64,000 bases of DNA, taken from contig JAKCOZ010000003.1 in the NCBI GenBank assembly GCA_022605955.1, forward strand, positions 63,079,439 to 63,143,438. Reading direction: 5' to 3'. The position numbers were made by a program, and so were the translations under genes. Source of the stretch: Rallus limicola. Taxonomy: Eukaryota; Chordata; Aves; Gruiformes; Rallidae. The number at the start of each line of letters is the position of its first letter. The first letter of the stretch is position 1. Below, in pieces: positions 38,500 through 50,600 of this stretch. A model generated the notes under the pieces. That model had not been told where the DNA came from and did no database searches. It worked only from the letters and a program-made list of their open reading frames with translations.

Positions 38500-39180
38500 T
38501 GGATTTACCACTGACTAAATGATAGAAGACAAAGGTACTTAACAGTCATTTTTCATGATCAAAAGAAGAATCAGCATTGGGATCCCCTGGAACCCACTGG
38601 ACTGGTTCTTTATCAGTGACCTGAAGCAGAAAGTGAATGCAAAATTTCCAGGTGACCTAATAAGTCTGTGTATGACACTAAGTTCTTTCGGATAGTAAAA
38701 CGTCATGTCAATAGCAAGAACCGTCAAAATGTCACCAAAAATGAGTGCAATTTACCTAGGGAAGAGTGATCAACACCAGTACCTACACAGTACTGAACTC
38801 AGAGCAGGTAGTGACAATTTGTGAAGTCAAAAGCTTGTTGAAATATGTAAACCTTGGTATACCCAAACTTGGATTCCTATGTATACTTTTGGTCTCTGCC
38901 TCTCAAGAGAGATGCACTGGAAAGCTAGAGGAGGTGTACAGGACAAATTGATCCAGGGGATGAAGCAGCTGCCATGAAAGGGGAGTCCAAAAAGCTGTGA
39001 CTTTGGATAGGGAAGGACTGAACAAGAAAATGATCAGGATTTGTGAAGTTGTGAAGGTGGTGGATAAGTTGAGAGCACAGGTGTTGGTTCACCAGATCCC
39101 ACCATATGAGAGACACTAATTGCAGACAATCCTTAAAAAGCACTTGATCACACTACTGGGATAGCACATTAAAACAGATA
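38500..39180 (+). mobile_element. Possible old CR1-like LINE, sense, 5' of the usual 3' end
   Basis: 'tttatcagtgacctgaagca', 'ggtgacctaataagtctgtg' and 'tatgacactaagttctttcg' resemble the part of CR1 ORF2 that ends in '-aagtttgcagatgacactaag-'. The rest is weakly similar. The neighbouring CR1 at 37962-38410 is in the opposite orientation, so this would be a separate insertion. Confidence 0.4.
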
Positions 39181-39624
39181 AACAGAAGTATGTCTCTCAA
39201 TAGCAATGAACTTCCTGAGCTTGCTGTCACAGGACATTGTGCAAACAGCAGGTTGTAAAAGGATAAGGCAAATTTGTGAACAACAGAGCAGTACACTGAT
39301 ATTGGAAGGACAAGCCAGGGTTATACCTCTAGCATCACTAATGCAACAGTTGTGGATGCAAGAATAACAATAGAAGAAAGTGGCTAGGGCTCTGTAATTT
39401 GGGTGGAGTTCTGCCTTTCTCCCACAGCGCCAGGGTTAACTTGGGGGTGGGTGATCCATCATCATAGCTGTTTTCCAAATAACTTCAGACTGCATCATTA
39501 GTCTGGTGTCTTTAGGCTTGGGTACTTTGCCTGCTGAGGGCACTTCTTACCTGCATCTGTTCTGTCTCCTCTTCTGTTTGCCCTGTTTGTCCCAGTCAAA
39601 CAGGGATCTGGTATTTGCTTCGTA

Positions 39625-39760
39625 ATAACAATAAGCTCAGTTTCCTTTTCTGTAAAATGGGTCTGTTCCCTACCCTTTGAATGTGTTTTTAGCTGTATTT
39701 AGCATTTGTAAAGTGCTTGGAGGCAGGCAGTGTTTTATGAATACAAAATAGTGTTAGGCT
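39625..39760 (+). repeat. MIR-like ancient SINE
   Basis: 'ctcagtttccttttctgtaa' plus 'aatgggtctgtt', then 'catttgtaaagtgcttggag' and 'gaatacaaaatagtgttag' follow the MIR/CORE-SINE order (CTCAGTTTCCTC, TGTAAAATGGG, TAAAGTGCTT). MIR copies are very old and rare in bird genomes compared with mammals, so the match is informative. No tRNA-derived head can be seen. Confidence 0.6.
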
Positions 39761-40380
39761 TTGTACTTAGGCACAATACTGTACTGTAATTCAAAGGCAA
39801 TTCATGTAACATTAGTAAATCACTTTGAACTTTATGTTGAAAATATAAGCAGTAGTATAAAAATAAACCTTTTTATTTCCTCTGGTATATACAGTTAAAT
39901 AAAGTAAGCCTATACAGCTACTAATCTCCAAATCCGTATTGCCAGTATGCTTTGTTGAAATGCCATCACCTTGCAGCAGAGACATTCTGTGTGTTTTGTA
40001 CACATTTATGGCTGAAGAATAAATTTTCAGAGACTGTAAATGAAAAGATATATCTGAACACAGTGATCAAATAATATCTGACACTACTTGTTTAAAGAAA
40101 TATACATATATCTCACTGCCAGAGTATTTATGACTCTAATAAGTTTAGTTATTTTGCCTCATGGGGAAATTCCTGCTCCTCCAAATATCAAACTTGTTTG
40201 GGGTTGTGCTGTTTTTTGAGGAAGGAACAAATGACATTATTAGTTAAATGGGACTGTGCAATATGAAAATACAATAGTGTAGTTTAAAAATTGAACAGTG
40301 TGTAAAAAATATAATATATTTTACCAGCAATGGGAAATAGACAGACATTAAAAATGCAATGACATATCCCAAATGTCTAA

Positions 40381-40394
40381 ATAAATAAATAAAC
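40381..40394. repeat. Short (AAAT)n microsatellite
   Basis: About three and a half copies of AAAT in 'taaataaataaataaac'. Too short to be strongly mutable. Confidence 0.7.
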
Positions 40395-41173
40395 AAGCAT
40401 CACTGTTCAGCCAGTTGATGTAAGGATGCTCTGTCCTTACTTTCAGGAGCACCATTTTCTTTAATACCCTGTGCAGTAATGAGTTCTGTGCATCACTCTT
40501 GCATAATCTGACCATTTTTTAGGTACTGTACGTTGTGGGACTGTCTGAACTCTGATTGCCCAGCAGGTTTTATTAGACAGAATACCAAGTGGCTGCAGGT
40601 GATTTCTCAGCAGCCATCCTGGGAATAAGTGGTCTTATGGTTCCCAGAGCAACAGCCACATTTGCGTGTTTGTCGTAAAAATGTGAGCACCTTCCTTCCC
40701 ATCCAATTTAGAGACACAGTGCAAAGAGGTACCTGTAGCTACACAGAGACTTGTACTCCTGCTGCACAGGCAGTGGAACAGAAACACCATGGAAGGAAGG
40801 ATTGGGCTCCGTGCCAACCTGTATTTATTTTTGTGCTGGTTTTCCTCTATAAAATGTGAACATTTAATGAGATGCTCTGAATGCAATGCTCTATGATGTT
40901 TCCTGTTACCTGAGTGATGGACTACAAAGCTCTCTTACATTAAGAGTTTATAAACTCTACTAGATAGTTATTTAATTAGAAGCCAACACTGAATGCTTCT
41001 AATAAAATTTCCAAAAGCACTTTAGTGGCTGAGGAGCCAGATTTCCAGCAACCTTTGTTAATTGTCCTGTGGAGATTAAGAGAATGCTGTCAGAGCCCTG
41101 TGCAATGCCTAACCAGGCTGGATTTAGCCACCCAGGTCATAGGTCTGCTCTGACCCAGCTATACTGCCTTGAT

Positions 41174-41489
41174 TAGGGGGGACCTAATTAAAGTCTACAA
41201 TTATCTTAAGCAGGGGATGCAGGGGGAATCAGCCAGCCCCTTTTCAGTGTCTGTGGAGACAGGACAAGGGGCGATGGCTGCAAGTTGGAGCACAGGAAGT
41301 TCCACACCAACATGGGGAAGAACTTTTACCCTGTGAGGGTGACAGAGCCCTGGGACAGGCTGCCCAGGGGGGTGTGGAATCTCCTCCTCTGGGGAGATTC
41401 AAGACCTGTCTGGATGCCTATCTGAGTGATATGTCCCGATGATCTCTCGAGGTCCCTTCCAACCCCTACAATTCTATGATTCTATGATC
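41174..41489 (+). mobile_element. CR1 LINE 3' end, sense, young
   Basis: 'ggggggacctaattaaagtc', 'gacaggacaaggggcgatgg', 'caagttggagcacaggaagt' and 'cctgggacaggctgcccagg', ending in 'ggtcccttccaacccctaca' plus two ATTCTATG units. It belongs to the same subfamily as 56095-56331 and, inverted, 47307-47660. Confidence 0.93.
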
Positions 41490-44289
41490 TAGGTAGTACC
41501 TGCCTCCTGGATAGTTAGAGCATCTCTGTGCTGCTCTCTGGTCCATATTTGGAATTTTACCTTCCACATTAAAAGCAAGGTCTAATTTCTTCACTTAAAG
41601 AAGAGCTTCAAAGCTTACCTTGGTCTGCTCTTTCTACTCCCATCTCTGTCTTCTTGCCATGGCCCTGACTTCCTCATGCTTCATACACTAATTCCTTGTG
41701 TTCAATCTCCTGATAGAATTTTTGGAGACTTTATGATAAGATTGCTTTAGCAGTCTCAATAGTTATACTTCTAATCCAGACTTGTAGACTTTCAAACTTT
41801 CTTCTCCTGTGATGAAACATGCAGACTGTGAAGCTCATGAAAGTTAGATTGAAAAATATACATGGGCGAAGTGTCAAAAACAGGCTTAGAAAATAGATTG
41901 TTTTCCAGTCTGTTTCGGAGGGGCTCACTGACTTCCCAACATGCTGGCAAATGTACCAAAAAGGTGAAGACAGACTGAATTATCACCATCCTTAAAGGGA
42001 CAGTTGCCCACCCCATTTTCCTTCTGTTGAGAGGGCAGAGCCCATTGGAGAAAACATGTGTAAGCATACAGCACTGGTGGGACGCTTGGTTGCTTGGTTG
42101 AATGTTTATATGTGAAGGATTTCTGTATGTGGCTTGATGTCCAGTGCTGATTCTTCTGCAGAAAGTTTGGGAATCTTTTCCCCTGGGGAAGCATGAACAA
42201 TAAGAGGGTAATCTTGGTTTTAATTTGCTTTAAAAGAGCCAGGTTATTATTTAGGCAATGCTTAATGGCTTCAATGAAGTCAGTGCTGCAGGATCACTCA
42301 CCTAAGAGTCAGAACATTTCAAATTGGAAAACTAATCTAGCAAACTTGGCTTGTGTCATCTTAAAAATAGTAATAATAATGAAGCCTGGTTTTACTTATG
42401 CATTTATTCAGATTGTGCAAGGAATACATATCCTGGTTTTAGAGAGGGTAGCATTTCAGGATTTTAGCATTCTGACTGTGTCTCTTTAAATATTTGGATA
42501 CAAATAAATGGTGAGAAAATTGTCTTTGTGAGCTTCAGACCATTCTAGGTCTACTCTGTTGCCTCCAGCCAGATGCTGTCTGATGTTGCCTAGACAAACC
42601 AGGGCAAACCATTATCATGGGATTAAACACTAAATACCTGCAAGGAGCATTCTTTTTATCAGATAGTGCTCTGTTAGCAGAGTTCATTCACTTTATTGCA
42701 TATATAACTGTGGTGTCAAATAGACTGATTTACAACACCTGGTCTTTTACATAATCTTTGCTATTTGCTGTGCTTGTAATCTGCCAAATCATTTAGCCTT
42801 CCTGATAGCAGGAATGCTGTAAAACTTAGATAAACTGCAGAAGAAATGAACTCGAAGGTACTGCTGAAATCTAGGGCCTGCACGCTTGCTATAAATGCAC
42901 TGGCTGGTTTGGTTTCTCCCTACCTAATCTGTGATTGAATGTGGCTGCTGGAGAAATTGAAATTTTATGATAGCACTACAGTCAGAGGAGATAAGCATTT
43001 GTATGCTAGACTAGATTAATCTAAAAAGAAGTTTTAGGTGTGGCTAATGAAACCAGTGTATGTGTTAACTGGGTGTCTTTGGGGTTCAAAGCGCCTGTGT
43101 ATATCTATATAGAGTCTAGTCCAAAACTTTCTCTCTACGTGAAAAGTCTAATGTAGCTACGTGCTAGTTCTCACTATCGCTGCAGCTTATTCCATCTTAC
43201 GTTGGAAGTATCTTTAAGGAGCCTCAGTTTTTAGAGGGTACTTTCTGAATGCCAATAAAAACAACAGACCCCTCTAACATGGTCTTGCTTGGCTACCCAA
43301 AACCCCCGAGTCCTCCTGAATTTTTTGGTTAGGGTAACTGTAAGGCATCACATTTGAGTAGGGTTACTTACGTGGTCCAGTTGGAACAAAGCTAAAGCCG
43401 GTTTGTTTGGGTGTTTTTATTAAAGTAATTCATTTTTGGCTACTAAACTGATTTAAATAGACAGATAATAAAAGACATGTAGACAAACTTAAAATGTGGA
43501 AAGATGAATTTGCAAAATAGGGTTCTGATTGTGTGAAATGCAGACTGGTACATCTGAAGGAAAATAAAACAGTCTTTAGGGAGTCAAACAGGAGAGAGCC
43601 ATTTGAGGCAGTTATATCAAGTCAGACTGTGCTAGAAATGGTGGTGACAGTTGGTTTGGAAAACAATAAAAATTGAAGGAAATACAAGAGGTGATTTTTC
43701 CAAGCAATCACAGCATTACTCCAGTGGTTACCATCAACATCAGTATTAACCCATCAGTACCACAGTCAGCTCCTTTGAGCTGGGGAAGTATTTCTGTCCT
43801 GTGTGTCCCCCAACTGAGTTACTGTGTCATGGTTGATTTCCTGATGATGGTTGGCCAGACATAACACTCATTGCTGGAACTAATGAAAGCTATTTTGCAT
43901 GGTGTTGCTAGTTTAGGGAAGGAAGTCTGTTTGCCTTTTGCTGCTGCATGATGGTACTAGACAGCACAAGTGGTAGTCTGTCTCTGGGAGACAGATTGGC
44001 TGCTGCTAAGCCTGCACATCAATCAACTGTTGTGAATACTTAAGAATTTTCCATCCTATCTGAGTTGAGGAGCCTACCCCAGCTGTCTTAGCTCCTTAGT
44101 CTTCTGAGGCTCCTACTGTCCTGAAAGGAAAAACAAAGGCTTTTCCACCATGAGTCAGAGCAGGAAACCGCTTGAGATATTTCCTCACTCTTTGGATGAA
44201 CTTTTTCTGCTTACAAAAGGGATCCTATGGAAGACAACCAGCTACACCTTAGGTTGGGTGCTGCAAGTAATGTTGACTATATGTAAGTC

Positions 44290-44480
44290 ATTAAATGAGT
44301 GAATCATTTCAGCATTGGGAGCATCAGGCAGGTTGTTGCCAACAACAGGATGGAACAAAGGGGACTTCTGGGTAAAACTCTTGAGTGATATCTCTTAGAC
44401 TGGAGAACAGCCTCCCTGGGGAAGCAGAGGAAACGATATTGTTTAAGACATTTAAAATTAGACAGGAGAAAATATATTGT
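44290..44480 (+). mobile_element. Possible worn CR1 3' fragment, sense
   Basis: 'agcctccctggggaagcaga' and 'gtttaagacatttaaaatta' plus 'gacaggaga' resemble the '-cttcccagggaagcagtgga-' and '-tttaagactagacaag-' parts of old CR1 copies. No tail is preserved. Confidence 0.35.
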
Positions 44481-45233
44481 GTAACGATCAATCCTGTGCT
44501 GGTATTTAGATCAGGTCTTGTCTTGTGTGAATATTAATAGGAAGCCTCTGTCTGAAGTAACTGCCATTATTCAGTGTGCATTACTAGCTAACATTGGCTT
44601 GCAACCTTCCCCCACATCTGTACTCACACTTAAAGGACGGCCTGAGTAATGTTTAGCACCTTTGCCTTTTCTCTTGGTGCCTGAAGTGTTGATTTTGTGT
44701 TGCCTTGCTTAGATTATATTCCTTCAGTGCCTCCACCAGACAGACTCCATATAGTGCACAGAGATTTACAGGAAGCACGTGTAGTTTGTGGCAATAATAG
44801 TAAAGTCTCCTGCTGTTTTCAAATCCCTGGGAAACTAAATCAAGTGTAGAGGTCTATTCAAAAAAGTGCAGCATATGTATCAGTCACTTCACCTGTGTGG
44901 ATCTGGCTTGCACACATTTGGTGTGTCCTGTCTCTGAGGTCTGTCATCAGTTACCGGAGTGAAACTAAGACATTAAACACCTTAAATGGAAAACTTGATG
45001 AATCAGCTTAAAGTAAGCTGAGCACCATACCCATGCTTTGTTAACCTCTTCTTTACTACCTCTGTGTTGGTACTCCTTATAGGAACCCATACAGCGGCAT
45101 GTGCCCTGTGCTGGTGGCCCCTGTCAGACAAATCATGGTCTTGTCTGAATGATGAAGGCAGGAAGATGGGTTCAATTCCTGTGTGATGCTGCAATGGTTA
45201 ACGGAGCTCCACTGTCTTGGTGTGTTTCTGTAG

Positions 45234-45441
45234 GTATGAAGCCTGTCTCGCTGATCTGGTTGAAGCCATGAGCCCAGTATCTGCCCCAGGACACCTCTGT
45301 AGAGAACCTCACGACAGGAACAAACTGCGGACCCCCTGTCATGCGAGCCACAGGCCTTGGTACCAGACCCCCCGCAGCTCCCAAAGCAGAGCAGACGAAC
45401 TAGAGGAGAGCCGGCTCCTCGAGGAGATTTTCTTCATTTGA
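45234..45441 (+). CDS. KIAA1328: KIAA1328 (hinderin), terminal coding exon with stop
   Basis: The acceptor 'gtgtttctgtag' precedes 208 coding bases. The first base completes an Arg codon (AG|G) begun at 17740-17741, followed by 68 residues and TGA at 45439-45441. The product starts YEACLADLVEAMSPVSAPG and ends with an acidic, then hydrophobic tail: ADELEESRLLEEIFFI. The junction R|YE, the DLV-SP-SAP block and a terminus of the LE-IFFI type agree with what I recall of mammalian hinderin. The middle is rich in Arg, His, Pro and Ser, has several CpGs, and is probably less constrained. In-phase joining across a 27.5-kb intron and the conserved terminus make this the best-supported exon here. Family role: coiled-coil protein reported to bind SMC3. 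Confidence 0.9.
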
Positions 45442-45860
45442 CACGCCTCATTGGTCTACAGCCCTTCTGTAGAATCTTTAGGACCTTTCCATTGCTGATT
45501 TGTTTGTGTTAAAGTGCCATTTATAAATTATTTGAGTGACAACTGCTTGTCTTCCCTCTTCTAAACCATAGCTAATTAGCATCCAGTTTCATTTGGGATT
45601 TAGTGTAATCATGGTTCAAGAACGTTGTTGGGGTAAGCCAATCAGAAAGCGTTAACTTTTTTCTTAAATCTTTCATGTGCCAAGTAATCATTCTAAAATA
45701 GGAATTTTTTTAATCTACAACATTTTCTAATAGATTGAAGTGACAGTTTTGCCAGCCTCATATTGGAAGTATATTTCATTATCGATTTTTAGCTCTAAAG
45801 CAGTTTGCAAGAACTGCCTAACATTCAAGAATCATCATGTTCAAAGTAGATTATTTTCTA

Positions 45861-45866
45861 ATTAAA
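45861..45866 (+). promoter_or_regulatory. KIAA1328: Candidate poly(A) signal for KIAA1328
   Basis: ATTAAA, about 420 nt after the stop codon and followed some 50 nt later by a run of T. It is the first AATAAA/ATTAAA I noticed downstream of the stop. The next clear AATAAA is near 48931, so a much longer UTR cannot be excluded. Confidence 0.3.
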
Positions 45867-46309
45867 CAAGTCTATTTAAAACCTGGCATACTATAAAGGT
45901 ACAAGCACTTTAGTACTTTTTTTTTTTTTCCAAGTGATTTTATGATCTGCATTTTCCTTCAACATTCTGATGTTTAACATGCTGGGTTTTTATGGGGTAT
46001 ATCATAATCTCAACTATACAGTGTCTAATAACATTAATAGAGGATGTTGCAGGGTGATGTATTAAGCATCCATTTGAAATATATTCCTCTTTAGATCAGT
46101 GCTATTTGACAGAGTTTATGCTCTGGGTAACCTAACCCCGAAATAGCAGAACACAGTCAGACATTCTAGTGGTCCAAAACCTGTTTGATGTACTTTTCAA
46201 GATGAAATATATAGTAGTGGTAGTATAGGAACAGTTTTAAGACATTTTCACTAACTTGCACTATTTTGATCCTGTATCCAGGCTCCATTGTAAATAAGAC
46301 AAATCAGTA

Positions 46310-46540
46310 ATTATTTCCACTAGCGGCTCGCAATGCACATTTCGCTGCCGGCTTTAATTATTCATGCTGTATCTATTTCAGTTTATTTAAATGCACTTCC
46401 ATCTCCTCCATGTACTTGGTTATTTAAAGAAATGTGCCGAATTGGTAAAAATGACTGCAGATTACAGGATTAATGGTCATTTTCTCCACAATGCAGTGTT
46501 CATATTTTATTGTAACAGTAGCCACCGGCATGTGTTCCTA
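46310..46540. other. Candidate conserved noncoding element
   Basis: It contains CpG-bearing words ('tagcggctcgcaatgcacat', 'ttcgctgccggctttaatta') and homeodomain-type TAATTA beside 'ttcatgctg'. It has no open frame and no repeat similarity. The call rests on appearance alone; conservation was not measured. Confidence 0.3.
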
Positions 46541-47306
46541 GAAATATGAGGCTAAAATACTCATTTTGCACAGTAAAATTGCAGCGAGGGAAAGGTAGAA
46601 TTGAGCCAGTATGGGCAAGTTCTAGGCCATTTGCCCCCGAAACACCATTTCGTGGGCCAGTACAGCTTTTCTGACAGCCTCTTTAGGCAACCCTGCTTAT
46701 CTGAACGATGGTGAGTTGCTGTACCGATCCTTAGGGTGTCTATCGCTGCTGACTTCCTCCCACATGCTCGCTCCTGTGCAGTGTTTGGGGCTCTGGGAGG
46801 AACTGGCACGGCTGGGACACAGGCCTGCAGTGTGTCTCTGGTGAGAGCATCAGTGAAGGACACACCCCTGGCATCGCTGTGCTCTTGCAGCAATCAAGGG
46901 GAAGGTGAACCTCAATTTAGCCTAAGCTGCCTCATTCAGGCCTACTCCTAATTACAGATTAGGTGAGATATCCTTTTCTTGTACCCTGGCTGAATTTGAA
47001 AATCTGCATGGAGGAGTTTAAAGGAGGTTCAGCAGCGCATTACTGGACCAGAAAATAACTACTGGAAAGGCCCTTCTTGGCCTGTCTTGCTGTCAGGGAG
47101 TATTGTGGTTCTTTCTGTTTTGTGTTTGCTGTTGAACTCCCCTCTTGTTCTGCTTCCTGAGCCTGTGAATGCACAGGTTTCTGCTTAAAGCCCCAGCAGT
47201 GTATTTGGTGCTGTGCCCTAAGTGTAGCAAGTGGGGAAACAGGTTTTCTCATTCTGCTGGCTGAGTGGACTGCTTCTTTAAGGGGGCGGGGAAAGTCAAG
47301 AGAAAA

Positions 47307-47660
47307 ATCACAGAATCACAGAATCTTTAGGGGTTGGAAGGGACCTCAAGAGATCATCGGGTCCAACCCCCCTGCCAAAGCAGGCTCCCTATCTCATATT
47401 ACATAGATAGGCATCCAGACGAGACTTGAATATCTCCAGAGAAGGAGACTCCACCACCTCCCTGGGCAGCCTATTCCACTGCTCCGTCACCCTCACTGTG
47501 AAAAAGTTCATCCGCATGTTGGTGTGGAACTTCCTATGCTCCAGCTTACAGCCATTGCCCCTAGTCCTGTCCCCACTGACCACTGAAAATGGGCTGGCCA
47601 ATTCCCACTGCATCCCAAGTCTAAGATATTTATAGACACTAATTAGGTCTCCCCTAAGTC
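47307..47660 (-). mobile_element. CR1 LINE 3' end, antisense, young
   Basis: Two 'atcacagaa' units, then 'ggggttggaagggacctcaa', 'ggtccaacccccctgccaaa' and 'gactccaccacctccctggg'. The minus frame at 47389-47613 gives [20 protein letters not shown] and HTNMRMNFFTVRVTEQWNRL, the end of CR1 ORF2, open for 74 residues. Confidence 0.93.
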
Positions 47661-50600
47661 ACAAGGAGCACAGGAAAACCACAGAACACCAATGACCATT
47701 ACATAGATCTTAGGGTTTAGGGTTGGGTTTTGGTTATTTGGGTTATCTTTTAGTTTTGTTGGGTTGTTTTTTGTTAAGGTCTGGCATTTATAAAGAAGCA
47801 GTTCTCTGATTTCAGTCCCATTGGTTTGCTTCTCTTTTCCAGTTTGACTGAAACTTTAATTGCCTTTTCTAATAAGTGCTGACTGACCTTTTGAAGCGGC
47901 AAAAAAATGCGTGTGTATCTCTTGAAAGGTGCCTTTTTGTATCTGGTCGAGAACACTGTGTGGGAGGGTTCTGTTCTTTGTGGGTGCCAATATTTAACTG
48001 TTTTAGCATTCCTTCTGATCCATTTTGTTAATCAATGATTCTAATTCTGATAGTGACTTTTGATTTGAATCTGCATATTTGGTAGTAGCTCTTTTTAAAA
48101 GGACACTGTTAGGGTTGCGGGCTCCACGCTTGGGGTTCTTGTCCAGCAGCTGGGAGGCTGATACCTGGAGGCAGAGCTTTACAAAGCCAAGGATGCTAGA
48201 ATTGGGGTGGTTGAAATGTCTGATGGGTGAAGACCTGCCCGTTTTAACTGTGAGATGTGGATGAAGAAACAAAAGCTATTAATTTGGGAGACCCTGTGAA
48301 AAAATCATTTTTTATAATGCTGGCTCTCGCACCAGTTATCAGCAGTACGTTAGGAGCAGTGTTTAGCAGTCACTGCAAGCAAAGATATTTTGCCATGAGG
48401 CACTACAAAGTTGAAGTTATTAAAACATTTATAGCCTTAGAAAAAAAATCAATGATTGTCAAATAGGAAAGGACAAAATCAGTAGTTGGGACTGGGAGGG
48501 GAATTGTTTTCCATCTGCTAAAACAGTAGAGGAAATGCAAAAATTAAACTAGCAAAAGCAATCGCTTGACAGTGTCCTTTTAAGTTTCAGCTCCTATATT
48601 AGGAAGTTGCCGCTGGGGAGTTAGTCCAGCCATAGATTGTTTGTCCAGAGAGTTCCCAGTTAATATGTTTCAGCTACGCATTGGGCTGTGTTTTACATGA
48701 GGACTTGTGGAGTGGTATGCCTTCTGCTGAAGCTCCTACCCATGCCTTCATGTTGTGTTCTTGAGCGGCTTGTACGCACACCCACTTGTCAAGTGTGCAA
48801 CTGTTGCTTTTGTGCACCTTGCTTGCTGTGGACCTGTAGTGACCAGACCCTTTCCTCTTGTAGCTTCTCCAGTCTCACTGTTGAATCCCGTCTTGAGCAT
48901 ATATTTATATATGTATCTGAGGTCTTAATCTAATAAATTATCTGGGAGGGGCTGTTTAATCTTCCAGACTTGTGTTATCTCCTGGTTTGTTTTGTCCAGT
49001 TCACATGTCATTTTCACCATTGACAGTATGTTCTGTTTTCCTCACCATCATGTCGTGCTTACTCTGATCCTCCATTTTGCTGAAGTGAACAGGGAGCTTG
49101 TTTTAAGCCTTTGCTTTGGTTCTGGGACAGGAATTTTGCTGTGAGAAGGAAAAGACCGCTTTTGGAGTATGAAGTGGGGGAGAGGTCTCAATACAGAAGA
49201 GAATGGGAGAGCCAGCACCATGCTTTGGGACAAGAAAGTATGTATGGAAGTAAAGGCAAGAAGGGACAAAGAAGCAGTGCAAAGAACTGTACTGAAGGAT
49301 GACAAGATGTAGAGGTGGCATGCAGCTGAGCCAGAAGATAGAGACAAGTTGTTAAAATATAGTAAGTTGATGAAAGTGAATTTTGTGCTTATATCCTGGA
49401 GTGAGAAATGTCTGCAAGCACAAGTTTGCAGAAGAGGCTTATGGTTCCCTACCGTTTTTCCAAATCATGTTGCTGCATTTGGGGAGCTACTGCCCAAAGG
49501 AAACCAGGTAAATCAGGGAAAGAAGGAATGACCTAAGGTGAGCTGCTCCTCTTTGCAGTAGCTACACAGTGAGGCCACAGCACAAAGAGTGTAACAGTGT
49601 AGTGCCCAGGCATAAACCAGGCATGGACTGAACTTTAATTGCTTGCAAGGGATGGGGTTGTGGACTTAGACAGCACAAGAATGTGAGCCTGGATACAGCA
49701 AGAATCTGAATAAGGGAGGAACAAGCACAACAAAATTTGCAGTGATCCAATGAGCTGTGGTGGTTTGGTGTTAAGGAAGGGGCTTCGCTGTGGCTCGAAG
49801 GAGATTGAGCCTGAGATACCGAACAGAAGCCCCTTGGCAGCACACGTGAGCCCAGGGTTAAACTCTGAGACTCGCAGCAGAGATTTTCTGAGGTAGCTGT
49901 CCAGGGGTGTCTGGATTTGTGCCATTCCAGGGTGAGAGAGAGCTCAGCCCGGTTGGTTAGAAACCTCCGTTTTCTCTGTTACTGAGTTTATGAAATTGTG
50001 TGCTAATTAGTGTATGATTTATAAATTTACATAACTGCATGCTGCATGAGACAACATGGAATATTGAATGAGATGATTTAAACCAGGAGAAGTTCTGGAG
50101 AAGCCTGTTCTGGCTGGGTGGCTTTCCTCTGGAAAAAGCCTTTCCCCATCCTCAGCTGCTTCCTGCTCCAGTTGAAGGCCTCTGTGCTCACAGTGATGAC
50201 CTTGTGACTCCGTGCACCTGTGAGAGAACAGGTCACCCTCAGCATCTTTGGCACGGTTCTGTAGCAGGGCCTCCTTGGGGACAGTGTTTGGAAGCAGAAG
50301 TCAGCTAAAAGAAGAGCGAGAAGCTCAACTTGTTCTCGTTCAGCGTTGGTGCTTGGTGACACCCACCATTGGTCAGAGGGGACGTGCTGTACCAGATTTG
50401 ATTCCCAGCTCTGGGGAAGCTGCTTTGCCTCCGCCCATCTCCTAGGGGCTGCGACTTACATTAGCACCTGCAGCAGAACGCACTGGACATAGGCACCAGT
50501 TTGTCTGTGAACTGTAAGCAGTTGGAGCAGAAGTATATTGGCCAGTCATTCCCATCTGACAGAAGCCAGAGCTCTCAGGCTTCACATGTTTTGGGGCTTG

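Larger units (their letters stand above)
17742..45233 (+). other. KIAA1328: KIAA1328 last intron, 27.5 kb
   Basis: The intron opens with GTAAGC and closes with 'ttggtgtgtttctgtag', interrupting a codon after its second base. The first 6.7 kb (to about 24440) has no recognised repeat and several AT-rich blocks that look conserved. Further on come L2/MIR-like and MIR relics, CR1 copies of several ages in both orientations, a 24-base T run at 29842-29865, and an exon-like segment at 31221-31338 that does not fit the main reading frame. A 108-residue frame at 35778-36104 has no recognisable family and is not called as a gene. Confidence 0.8.
45442..47306 (+). other. KIAA1328: KIAA1328 3' UTR (start) and AT-rich 3' flank
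   Basis: The 3' UTR must begin at 45442. The first plausible poly(A) signal is ATTAAA at 45861-45866, with a T-rich stretch at 45918-45931, but this is weak and the UTR end cannot be fixed. The block at about 46310-46540 is AT-rich and looks like conserved noncoding sequence. No gene is seen further right; frames at 46561-46951 overlap on both strands and look like chance. Confidence 0.45.

Noticed and set aside
47709..47727. Telomere-like TTAGGG words
   Set aside because: Only two imperfect units; too few for an interstitial telomeric repeat.
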